Shown here one piece after another: positions 1 through 10,230 of a stretch of DNA of 64,000 nt. Below the pieces are notes generated by a model, which saw only the letters and a program-made list of their open reading frames with translations, had not been told where the DNA came from and did not search any database. Every line of letters starts with the position of its first letter. Within the stretch, counting starts at the first letter, position 1. Origin of the DNA: Gymnopilus junonius (lineage: Eukaryota > Basidiomycota > Agaricomycetes > Agaricales > Galerinaceae); contig JADNYJ010000003.1 in NCBI GenBank assembly GCA_015501075.1, forward strand, positions 124,001-188,000, written 5' to 3'. Both the position numbers and the translations under genes were made by a program.

Positions 1-610
1 AAACGAGTAAGATAGGGTGCGCCGAACCAGTCTGGCGAAGATTGTCGAGTTTACGTTGGGAGTTCTGAACACGAGCGGGGTCTTGAAACTTCTGCTTGAA
101 AGTAGCGACGAAATTTGGCCAATTGAAAAGCACGGGGGAAGAAGAAGTCTCGAGATAGTTGAACCATTCGACCGGGATCCCATCCTTGAGGTAGAGCGAT
201 AGGAAGAGGACTTTATGATGGTCGGTAGGAAAACTAATCGAGTTGAAGGCAATGATGCGTTCAATTTCGTGGAGGAAAGGAATAACTTCTTCGTGCTTCC
301 CAGAGAAAATCCGAGGGTTTCGAACTTTGACGGCCATTCCTAGAGGCTTAGCGGGAGGCAGCGGGGCAGGCTGTTGTTGCTGCTGCGTAAAGACCTGAGC
401 GAGAGTTTGTTGAAAGGCGATCTGGTTTTCCGTCAAAATGCCAAACATGCGCGTGAGGTCGGTCACATATTGGGGTTGATTATCGGTCATAGTGACCTCA
501 TGAGGGAGAACTTGAGGCGCAGCAGGATACGGATTATTGACAGTCTGATTGCCTACGTTGGGAGCCGCAGACAAGGGAAGTTGAGTGAGATGATTCAAGA
601 CGGATGCCAT
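1..610 (-). CDS. Gag polyprotein of Ty3/Gypsy retrotransposon (3' end outside window)
   Basis: The structural (capsid/nucleocapsid) protein of the retrotransposon. The ATG is at 610-608 and the frame stays open to base 1 (203 codons). The N-terminus is Pro/Gln-rich with a run of five Gln near residue 78. It is followed by a retrotransposon-Gag-type capsid region. Recognisable features there are RNPRIFSGK near residue 100, then ...EWFNYL..., and WPNFVATFKQKFQDP near residue 170, the usual W-x2-F-x3-F-x3-F-x-DP pattern of gypsy Gag. The CCHC knuckle and Pol are not in view. The frame looks intact, so the element may be young. Identification rests on these motifs and the adjoining LTR. Confidence 0.85.
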   Translation of the reverse strand, partial: MASVLNHLTQLPLSAAPNVGNQTVNNPYPAAPQVLPHEVTMTDNQPQYVTDLTRMFGILTENQIAFQQTLAQVFTQQQQQPAPLPPAKPLGMAVKVRNPRIFSGKHEEVIPFLHEIERIIAFNSISFPTDHHKVLFLSLYLKDGIPVEWFNYLETSSSPVLFNWPNFVATFKQKFQDPARVQNSQRKLDNLRQTGSAHPILLV

Positions 611-747
611 GGGCGAGGCTGACAATCAAGGGATAAATGGTTGACAGCTCGGTGACGGTTCCAAGGCGGTGGTTGACAGTCCAGAGAACGTCGACAATGA
701 CCAGAGGTTTATTGACAGTCAAGAAGAACGTTGACGATAGTTCAGTG

Positions 748-757
748 GTAGGATCAA
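748..757 (-). other. Primer-binding site, complementary to the element's own transcript 5' end
   Basis: Three bases inside the LTR end, the minus strand reads TTGATCCTAC. The LTR itself carries GTAGGATCAA on the minus strand (860-851), about 35 nt after the TATA box. The two are perfect 10-nt complements. No tRNA 3'-end complement starting with TGG is seen at this place. This matches the self-priming layout known from Tf1 and sushi elements. Confidence 0.55.
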
Positions 758-760
758 ACT

Positions 761-1050
761 TGTAAAGATCCGTGATCCAGGTCGAAAATGAAAAGGAGAG
801 AGAGCAACTCGGAGGCGGAAGAACGTGGGAATGGATCAATACTATTGGAGTTGATCCTACGAGGAATTTACAAGCGAAGCTATGGAGGCTTTTATAGGAA
901 AAGGAAAAGAGAGGCTAATGATAAAGAAAAGGAGTGGCTAACTGGTTAAGAGTCCGATAGTCCAAGAATGAATGAAGGAATGACGAGTCAGGGAATGAAT
1001 GAAATATGATCAAGTCCAATAGATGAGAATGAGATGCTAAAAATATAACA
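761..1050 (-). repeat. LTR of the Ty3/Gypsy element (290 bp)
   Basis: On the minus strand the segment begins TGTTATATTT (1050 downwards) and ends ...TTTACA at 761, so it has the TG...CA termini expected of an LTR. It lies directly upstream of the primer-binding site and Gag. It contains a TATAAAAG box (896-889). Only one copy is in the window, so the ends are inferred from the terminal dinucleotides and the adjacent PBS, not from an LTR-LTR alignment. Confidence 0.7.
889..896 (-). promoter_or_regulatory. TATA box of the LTR promoter
   Basis: TATAAAAG on the minus strand inside the LTR, with transcription toward Gag. A start about 25-35 nt downstream would fall near 870-860, just where the segment complementary to the primer-binding site begins. 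Confidence 0.55.
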
Positions 1051-1805
1051 AGCTAAAAATATACCCAGTCCGAAGATGCGTCCCGACGAGCGGATCATCA
1101 CAGTTGCCTGCTTTTTGACCGCAAAATACAAGAAATTTTACGGATATCTTTTGCCCGCCTTTATGGTTTTTTGGCAGGTGCTGGTATCATACAAATGTAT
1201 TAAAAATATAGTAATTAAGCAAGAGTTTTTGAAAGGCTTGTGACGGTTTGTCATTGTTGATCTCAGGTTGCAACTTAGCGAGCAGAACTCCACTCAACGG
1301 CCTCCAGAGATGCATCTGTATGGAGTGTCAGGGTGGGATGGCAGAACAAAATGCATTTTATGCAAATTTTTCTGCCCCATCGCCCACAATAATACATGTA
1401 TCACCTTGAAATTATCAGTATAAGACCCTTTTTTTTCTCAAATGTGCGCACTACATTAACATTCACACTTCAGTTTTCATTTTGATTTCCAATTTATAGG
1501 AACAGATAAATTATAATATATATATGCCATTTACATATTAAAGCTGTCTTGGATAATAAATAGGGAGGACGAGAGACTCTGAGAGCAATGAAATTATGAG
1601 TGTGGCGCGGCAGGCGTGATTGTTGTGTAAGCAACCAAGTGCGGACGTGCGGACGTGCGGACTGTGCGGAGGGGCGGACTCTCGAAATACGGAACGTCCT
1701 CCGTCGATTTACCCCTCGATACCCTACTTAGTCACTATTACGTAATATCATTTCGGGTATCAATTACGCGTTGTGGTCTTATTCAGGGCTTAGCCTCAAT
1801 ATATC
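1051..1805. other. AT-rich intergenic region
   Basis: No convincing coding region. It holds AT-rich runs (for example around 1510-1530) and a short imperfect tandem of GTGCGGAC (three clean units from about 1639, then degenerate copies to about 1680). The promoter and 5'UTR of TAP42 must lie in the last few hundred bases. Confidence 0.5.
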
Positions 1806-3253
1806 ATGTCCCTTTCTCTTCCTGCTTTGCTCGGTCGCATCCTGAAAAATACAAGAAGAATTGAGGATTTGCCAACAATTGAAGACGAGACACAGGTCTG
1901 GCGGTGATACCTCTCGCGTTAAGTCGATGATCTGACTCGACGTAGGAATTAGTTCAAGGATCTTTAAATGATCTCAAAACCCTTCATGCCCACATCATCG
2001 ACTTGTCGATGTTCAGCCCTAATGATACTCTCAATGACATTACTACGCAAGATCTTCTTTACCTCGTCCTACCATACGTATTCGCTCAGGCACAGGGGAA
2101 ATTGAAGACCACGAAGAGGGTAGATCGCATGAATTCGCTTGTCCAGGCAGAGGTGCGTGGATTAGTGACACTCCTTTTCACATTCCTCCAAGTGACGTCG
2201 TTAGCTCATATAGAAATATTTACAAAACTACATTGGCGTATTGGAGAAGTACGAAGTCGTCCCTGCAGACGAACGCGCCTTGTTTGATCGGAAGACCGCC
2301 ACTGTGGCAGATTTCGCAAAGCGACGGGAACTGAAAATAAATCAGTATAAGAAGGAGAAGGACTTAAAAACCAGGATCGAGGTAAATAACTTTACTATAT
2401 GTCGAGCGATGTATTGACGGACGCCATTAAGACCATCCGTAAACGTAGAAGACAACGACCTACCTCCGAAGACGCATCCACAGACATTGACCTTGCCTTG
2501 TCATTACTTCCATCGGACACCCCAAAGACTTCTGAAAATCATGAAGAATTGGACCCTGATACAGATGAAGCCCTAAGGGAAACAACACTACTCCTGCTCC
2601 GTCTATTCTATGCTCAGGCGAGCACACAGTTGCAAGCCATGGAACAGGAACTTGAGCTTCTTCGGAATGCCCCTCCGAGTCCGGAACTGGGACTTCCCGA
2701 TGATGATAAAAGAGAGACAAAACGGAACCACGAAGATGATGAATGGAGGTTGGATATTCCGGTACCAGGCGGTCCCGATGGCAAGGGACCACTTATGGAC
2801 TCCGCTGGCAAAGTAAGTACAAATCCTTGTTGCTATCGCCTCTTTATTTATAGAAAAATCAGCCACTACGACCTTTTACAATCCTTCCGTCAGACGCTGG
2901 CGAAAGGGCTCGTCTACAGGCCCAGATATTCAGTCCAGGATATAACTTGCCAACGATGTCGGTCGATGAATACTTGCAAATAGAGCGTCAAAGGGGAAAC
3001 GTAATTACAAGTGGAGGGTAAGCACGCAGACATAGTCCTTCCCAATTGGCACTAAACAACCACAACTATCTTCCCTAGACCCGCTTCGCAAGCTGTACCA
3101 ACATCTTCGGAGCAATTAGCAATTGATGCTGAGATGGACGGCACAGTAGAGGGCGCAATTAAAGCGGAAGAGAAGCGGCAGAAGGATGAAAAATGGGCGA
3201 GATACACTGACGAAAACCCTCGAGGAGCTGGCAACACAATGAACAGAGGATAA
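1806..3253 (+). CDS. TAP42: TAP42/IGBP1-like PP2A-associated regulatory protein
   Basis: Binds the catalytic subunits of PP2A-type phosphatases and links them to TOR signalling in the cytoplasm. Six exons fit in phase: 1806-1895, 1946-2152, 2214-2381, 2432-2812, 2854-3017 and 3079-3253. They encode about 394 residues, close to the family's usual length. Family landmarks are LPTIEDETQ at the end of exon 1, FSPNDTLNDI and the AEKYLQNYI/VLEKYE helices in exons 2-3, and KRRELKINQYKKEKDLK. The C-terminal block includes RPFTILPSDAGERARLQA and GYNLPTMSVDEYL, followed by an acidic/lysine-rich tail. Introns are 41-61 nt. The start ATG begins a typical short N-terminal helix. It converges with the Rab6 gene, leaving about 170 bp between the stops. 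Confidence 0.93.
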
Positions 3254-3421
3254 GATGAAGACCTCCCAAGCTTGAAGAAATGTTGTACCCAACTTGTTAT
3301 ATTTCTAGCAGGCAGCACATATTTGGCTCGGGAAGTGTGGAGAGTCCATATACAAGACAATGGGACGATAAATTAATGCATAAAGCTGGATATAATGTTA
3401 TCTATAACAGATTTATGATCG

Positions 3422-4327
<906 letters not shown>

Positions 4328-4877
4328 GACTGGAAATGGAGCGAGAAAAGGCCTGAATATAGGATGAAAATGCTCAGGATATATATACAAGACTAGGACA
4401 CTTAGGCTGAAGGAGACACTAGGAATTGGGCGTTCGCAATGAACTGGCAACTCGAAGCAAGCTGCAACTCTGGATCTACCGCGCTTCTCCACGTGGGATG
4501 ATTGGCACATGACATGATCGTCTCCGTCAAATTGAATAACTTAGCGTTTCTAGCCTTCGCAAGTTTGCTCCGCCTCCCAATCGCCTCCTCTTAAAATATG
4601 TACTGCGATAGCCATACTGTTAACAAAGCATTGATATTCATTTCTTAAAAAGTAGTCAAAAAAACCCCCTTAGAATCTTGTACAACAGATGATATTTCCT
4701 CGATTTTCATATACCATCCGAGTCGGCATTTGCTTACTCGGCCAGCACTGACTGAAAATCAGAATCCGAAAGATTTCCGGACGCTGTCCCGGGTCCGTTA
4801 TTTGTCACGCGTGCTGCTATGTACTCCAATTACTATCTCTTGAGAATTTACGCTATCCAAACGCTATCTCCTCAGAA
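4328..4877. other. Intergenic region upstream of YPT6
   Basis: Holds the promoter of the Rab6 gene (reading left from 4327) and the 3' flank of the membrane-protein gene that ends at 4878. No ORF or RNA gene is supported here. Confidence 0.5.
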
Positions 4878-6183
4878 TTATGTAGGACTTCTACTACACT
4901 CGCCGACTGCGCTTTCGCTGGAACCAGCTCTCTCGAATTTGTCCTCTTTTGGATAATCAGATATGCACTCTACCGTCTTTCTGACTTCAATGGGGCCGTC
5001 CATTTCCATGAAGGTGGTCCTGCCTGAAACCGGGTGTCTCCTTTCAGCCGTAGAGAAAGGGAGAACCGAGCCTCCGCTCTTGTCGTCTTCGCACCTCGAC
5101 CTGATACCTGGGACTATGCTCTCTCTGAACAAGCCAAATTTCGTGTTTCTGAATACCCGGCAAGCCATAATATTCATTACCACGAGATTAGGCACAGTGA
5201 ACATCGTTCGATATGCTCCAGGTAAGCCGGGAATGTAAAGCATTATCACCGTCAGAAGACTGAACACGACAGTAGTGCTGTAAGAATCTTCATTAAGTAA
5301 AATAAGATACAGAAGCGGTCGAGACTGACAAATAGTACCGCTGCCCATCTTGCAGGAGAGCCCTCGAAAAGGCCGGCAAACAGTCGCCAAAGACCAGAGT
5401 TCGAAAACCATCCTTCAAGGTGTACTCCATATGAGAGTTGGTCACAAGCCTGTAGGTAATAGCGAGAAAAACAAGGGTGTCGTTGACGAGTGGAATTATC
5501 GAGGCTGCGCCTACATAAGATTCAACCTTCAAAACCAGGCAGTACTTTGTGTCTCCAATTTCTCCTCCCGAAATTCCCGTTGTTACAGTAAGCATTCCAG
5601 CGACAACGGCTATCCACATGAACGCGAAGAAGGCAACAACCCATTTGTTGCCATCACAGATGGCCCGAACACGGAAAAAGAACAAGGAGGCACTGAAGAT
5701 AATGGCCAGGGCATAGACCCAGTTTATCCGTTTTTCATTGTGAACACAGGTCCCGATAGGCGCCGCTGTAAGATACGGCATTAGCCTTATGGAAGGAGGG
5801 TAGGGAGAATACATACTCTCATAAATCGTGCCGACGAGGACGTGCGCGAGGGCGAAGATCCTTTTTATCGACCATGAGGCACCCAAACGAAACTCTATTC
5901 CCGAAGTGCGCACCTTGAGGAAACATAGGCAATGGTGGGTATAGTGATGCGATATTTTGTAAGCAATATATAGTCGTTGTATAAGTTCGACAAAACGTCC
6001 CAAATTAACACCTGCAATGCCATTAATATTACGCCATGCAAAGAACATAGAAGTAGCCCTTACCCCGAGAGAGCCGACAAGAATATAAATCGATATTGTT
6101 ACTTGATAGGCTAGTTCTGGAGGTAGAAACGCCATGGGCGTGTGGGGATTAGGAAGAGGCTGGGCAGAAGTATCATTGGCCAT
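4878..6183 (-). CDS. Multipass membrane protein of an agaricomycete orphan family
   Basis: Five exons join in phase (6183-6064, 6011-5914, 5860-5817, 5765-5330, 5277-4878) to 365 residues. About seven hydrophobic segments are visible: YQVTISIYILVGSLGVLIWD, a second around the KYRITIPTIAYVSSR junction, then INWVYALAIIFSASLFFFRVRAI, VAFFAFMWIAVVAGMLTV, AASIIPLVNDTLVFLAITYRL, VVFSLLTVIMLYIPG, and the MFTVPNLVVMNIMACRVFR block. The short TAPIGTC motif after the third segment and the MACRVFR end of the membrane region recur in many unannotated mushroom-fungus paralogues (from memory). The C-terminal 90 residues are polar and probably cytosolic. Function is unknown. The seven-helix layout suggests a receptor or a lipid-related role, but that is only inference. 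Confidence 0.8.
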
Positions 6184-7344
6184 ACGGGTTGAAGGAACTC
6201 TTTAGGAAAAAGGAGAAAACGCCAATTGGGAGAATCGTCCTGCATTTTATTGACAGCGATACGCATGGTCCATGAGTTATGGAGGTGCTACGCGATGTAA
6301 GACATGAACTCTTGTTGCTTTGCGCCAACACAGATATGAAACAAAAAGTCATTTAAATTTCATATACATGCCATATTGGACACGAGTTCTGTCCGACGCA
6401 ATGAAATAGAAGGAATAACCTGTATGTATCAGAGCTAGAGATATCCACGAAAGGCTATGTCGAAGGCGAGGTTATCCATAGGCACATTGACCCTTCCATA
6501 GATGTTGAGCATAATTTACCTCAAAAGAGTTAAACTACGCCATTTGCATGGTCCTTAATGATGATATATCAGAAAACTAAGAGAAGAGTGTAACCGACCG
6601 GTGAGGCAACCTTTTTTTAGCATGGGGCAGAAGCCAGTCACACCGGAACTCTTGGGTGAGAAAACAAGGCAGAAAACATAGAAGTATGGTGTGTTCAGAG
6701 ACAGCGCCAGAATCGCTAAGCAGGATGTACAACCCAGGTGGGTAGGTAGAGGTAGGTAAGTGACTCGTTGAGCTGGCCAAAAATGGTTCTGCGTTATCCG
6801 GAAATGGCAATGCCTGATGACTAATACAGGAGCCCATCCAAGTTCCACCGATGCAGGGCCTGTTGGAATTCCGGAATTATGCGAGTGTGCGCAATGCAGC
6901 TCCATTTCCCGAATAGTCTCCATTATTCACATTGAGTACTTAATTAGGTTTTGTTATTGTTCTCGTAGACTACATAGGTACAGGATTTGTACGTAGATAG
7001 TCATCCGTTCGCCTCTTGGCACCCCCATCCCTTTGAGAGGTCAAACATACCGTCGTCGACGTCTGTCGTTTATTTCAACAGGGCCCAGGCCAGGTTCGCT
7101 AGGGCTCAGAGTCATTATTGAAGGTGAAGTCTCACTTATGCTAAGCAAAGTAATCTATTCGACATAACATCAAGTATTTTATCAGTAATTATTGGTGGTC
7201 GGACACCAACTTGCTGAAATTGAGTACTTCGAAACCGTGACTTGCCACCAACCTAGAAACTGACAGACTGACGGTACTTGTGCCACGATATATGAAACAC
7301 CGAGCACCAATAAGTACCTTAAGTTTAGAGGCGGAACCGCAAGG
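6184..7344. other. Intergenic region, no gene recognised
   Basis: About 1.1 kb between the membrane-protein start and the end of MAU2. A minus-strand ORF around 6555-6923 lacks a recognisable domain and overlaps a GGTAGGTA-type simple repeat (about 6736-6762), so I do not call it a gene. Confidence 0.4.
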
Positions 7345-9838
7345 TCATTGTAGTTCTCTGTACTTCCTCTTCTGTAACTTCGTAACAGCTTCCTTAAAAT
7401 TTTTGTTGACTACCGCTTGGATGGCAGCACCTTTTTCATCTCCAGATCTTCTCTTTAATTCTGCAATTTGAAGATACTATGAGTGAGTGGATTTCAATTA
7501 AGTATAGCAAGAAGGAAGCGGACCGACCTAAGGACCTTTCCCCGATCCATAGTCTCAGATATGCGTTACCTACCCCATCTCCTCCAAGTTTACCGTTGGC
7601 AGCTAATGGGTTGGATGCATAGACCTTCTTGTTATCATTATCTTTGACCCCTTTAGGCTGGGCACCAAGGCCTGCGGCCAGTTGTTCTGCTGTAGTAAGC
7701 ATGGTCTGTGCATGCTCTGTTGAGGTATGGACATATTGTGCCGCAACGAGTGTCAGGACAAGTGCGCGCAAGTGGTTGTCTTGAGCTTCTGTGGATAGAT
7801 TCAAAGCAGCTCGTAGATGGGTCCTGGTGCACAGATGAGAAGGTATCAATGGATCATGGTTGATAGAGCATCCAGAAAGAAGTCCACACGACGTACTTAG
7901 TCACTAAAAACTCTTTCGCCAAACATGCAGCCAGCACTTCACCCACGGCCTGCAATGTTCCTCCCAGACCTGCACACGTTTTTATCACCTCAGAACCATT
8001 CTTGCGCAAGATCTCCATCTCCCGTTCACGTTCATTGACATCCACCAGCTCGCCGGCGAGTCCAATCTTCAACCACAATTCACCAGCACGAGCTGAAGCA
8101 TTAACCCACGGGTCTTCACAACCTTCACCATCAATGTCAACCACTTTGGCCGAAGAGCGTCTTCGGGAAAGATAAGCCGCAACTTGGTAACACTTCAACG
8201 CCCGGTCTGTCTGGCCGAGGCAGTGAGCTAGATGGGCCTTGTGAAGAGTGATCCTAGCGCTATAGAGAGAAAAGAGTCCAGATGTTCGTGCGTCGGCTAT
8301 AAGTTGGGATAATTTCTAGAACAGAGTGAGAAAGCATTGTTATGTCTGGCGTAACTAAAAGACGTACAAGGTCAGCGTCATCAAATTCGCTTCTCAAGAT
8401 GCAGACCTATACGACTGGTAAGAACAACCGGGTGGAAGGGACATGAGAGACATTACCCCAATGACTTCACACATCATGTCAGCTTTCATTTGCAGGAACT
8501 TTTTGCAATGTCCTTTCGTATCGTTGGTAGAACTCCATATCGGCACTGAATAAGTATGATTAAGGTGATGAAACCAGAAGTCAAAAGAGTTACGTACAAG
8601 ACGCGTCTTTTCTCAGCTCCCTATCCACGACAAGAATACCTTCACTAGCGAATAGTTTACGTTTGGGTTTGCGGCCTACTGGATCACGCTTCGAAGCACT
8701 GCTGACAAGGAATCCAAGGGCAAAAATAATGCGAGGATGAGTGACTTGCACGACAAGGGGTGCTAAATCGGGCAAATCAATTTCAACTAGTCCACTAGAT
8801 GCAAAAGCATCCAAAGCGCCCCCATCAAGCATATCATGCAATCTTTTGATCCTGAGCTGACATTTATTGGCTTCACCGACATAGGTGTAATATACAGCAC
8901 CAATGAGGAGGATGTGCACGATGAGAACTTTTTCGATATTGGTTTTTCCGAGTACAACAGAAGGAGCAGCCGGGGAAGGCGCTTTCGGGACTTCTACAAG
9001 TTCAGGAGCGAGATGACAAGCACGCTCTGCGTTAATAAGCGACTCTTTGACTCTGTTCCAAATTCCGTGGCGTACAAGATCAAGTAGCTCGAGGACCATG
9101 GAGAAGAGCGCGACTTCATAGTGATTGTTACGCAAAGCAAGCTCATGGAACTCACGAATGGCACTCAAAGAGCGCAAGCTGCTATCGCTATAAGGGCTTA
9201 AATCATCGCTGCCGGGGACCTTCGAAAGACTATTGATATAAGCCAAATGGGCTGAGTATTTGATGTGAAGCGGATCTGAAAGAGTCGTTGAGCCATTGAG
9301 GACCTTTTTCAGGGCATTTTGAGCCAGTTTATGATTTCCTTGGTGCATGGCAAGACGAGCCGAAAGCTGTGAGATTTGAGATTTGAAGACTCTTAGAGAG
9401 GGATGCTACGGTATGCCTAGTCAGTATATAAAGCATAGTGCATGTTCTATGCTACCTTGTTTGCAATAATAAGCTACAGAAGCATCGTTCTCAGTCTTTT
9501 TGCACCTAATTGCTTGCCGAAGGACTCACAGCTTTCGTAACCGCTTTCTCAACTTCCTCTTCAATTCCAGGAACATTCAATCCTATCCTGAGTCCAACTT
9601 CAGCCAGTTCTGTCCATGCTCTACACTCCAAAGTTGATTCAAGATTGGGCAACGAAAGGTATTTCCGAAGAGCAAATAATGACAGGAAACTTGAACGCGA
9701 ATGATGTTTGTGAGTCGGGGGGTGTGCCAGGAGATGAGGTAAAGAAAGGAGGAAAATGTCAGTAGGCAGATGTCTCATTTCCGGGTGTCTGGTCTTCTGC
9801 CTTTTAAAGGGTCTGGTATTAGTGTCCATGTCGAACAT
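7345..9838 (-). CDS. MAU2: Cohesin loading factor subunit MAU2/Scc4
   Basis: Partner of Scc2/NIPBL in loading cohesin onto chromatin. It is built almost wholly of TPR-like helical repeats. The protein reads from MFDMDTNTRPFKRQK (ATG 9838), through the HQGNHKLAQNALKKVL and VALFSMVLELLDLVRHGIW helices (large exon about 9348-8590). The C-terminal part continues with LAKEFLVTKTHLRAALNLS and AEQLAAGLGAQPKGVKDNDNK. A last exon ends in KLQKRKYRELQ, with the stop at 7347-7345. At least six introns are present and several exon edges are approximate. An alternative ATG nine bases further in (9829) cannot be excluded. The match is to the Cohesin_load (PF10345) pattern: low sequence conservation but consistent layout. 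It is transcribed divergently from the MTHFR gene. Confidence 0.82.
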
Positions 9839-10230
9839 TGTCGACAGTCGAAGACCAGAGATGGAGGCTGGTACAGCCGTACAGACACCGACGGTCAATT
9901 AATTATAAATAATAACATTAATAATAATAGTACTTATGATCACGCCACTGTGACATTTCGTGTCTACTGGGGGTCGGCAATCCCCGGTATGGTTGTGATC
10001 GGATATTTCGTGATTCTCTCTTAGACCACCCTATTTGCTTTAAGTCAGTAGCTTGCCAAGTTCTACGCATAAAAATGTTGACTATGAACTGAAGATTTAC
10101 TTGACCACCTCTGGACCGGACTCTTTTCATTCTACCGTCTCACTCACGAGACGACTCGCACGAGATACTTCTGTCTTCAACCCTCTCTTGATCTATTGTT
10201 TCGGAAATATTTGAACATTCTGCAGACAAG
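9839..10230. promoter_or_regulatory. Divergent promoter region MAU2 / MTHFR
   Basis: A 392-bp gap between two divergent start codons, so it must carry both promoters. A run of TAATAATAA/ATTAATAATAAT lies near 9900-9930, and a CT-rich stretch precedes the MTHFR start. No specific operator was identified. Confidence 0.5.

Larger units (their letters stand above)
1..1050 (-). mobile_element. 5' part of a Ty3/Gypsy LTR retrotransposon
   Basis: Read on the minus strand, the order is LTR (1050-761), primer-binding site, about 150 nt leader, then a Gag ORF starting at 610 and open to the window edge. Pol and the second LTR lie outside. The Gag reading frame has no stop in 203 codons, so this end is not visibly decayed. 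The bases just outside the LTR (AGCTA, 1051-1055) would be the target-site duplication, which cannot be tested without the other end. Confidence 0.85.

Noticed and set aside
534..839. A minus-strand open frame across the retroelement leader and LTR
   Set aside because: It overlaps the LTR end and the PBS and is out of frame with Gag; no family match. The true gene here is Gag in another frame from 610.
5350..5784. Plus-strand ORF of 144 codons
   Set aside because: Antisense shadow of the fourth exon of the multipass membrane protein.
6736..6765. GGTAGGTA-type simple repeat, considered as telomere-like
   Set aside because: Short and irregular (GGTAGGTAGAGGTAGGTA); does not match the fungal telomere unit TTAGGG.
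8836..9087. Plus-strand ORF within MAU2
   Set aside because: Antisense to a MAU2 exon with clear helical repeats; no independent support.
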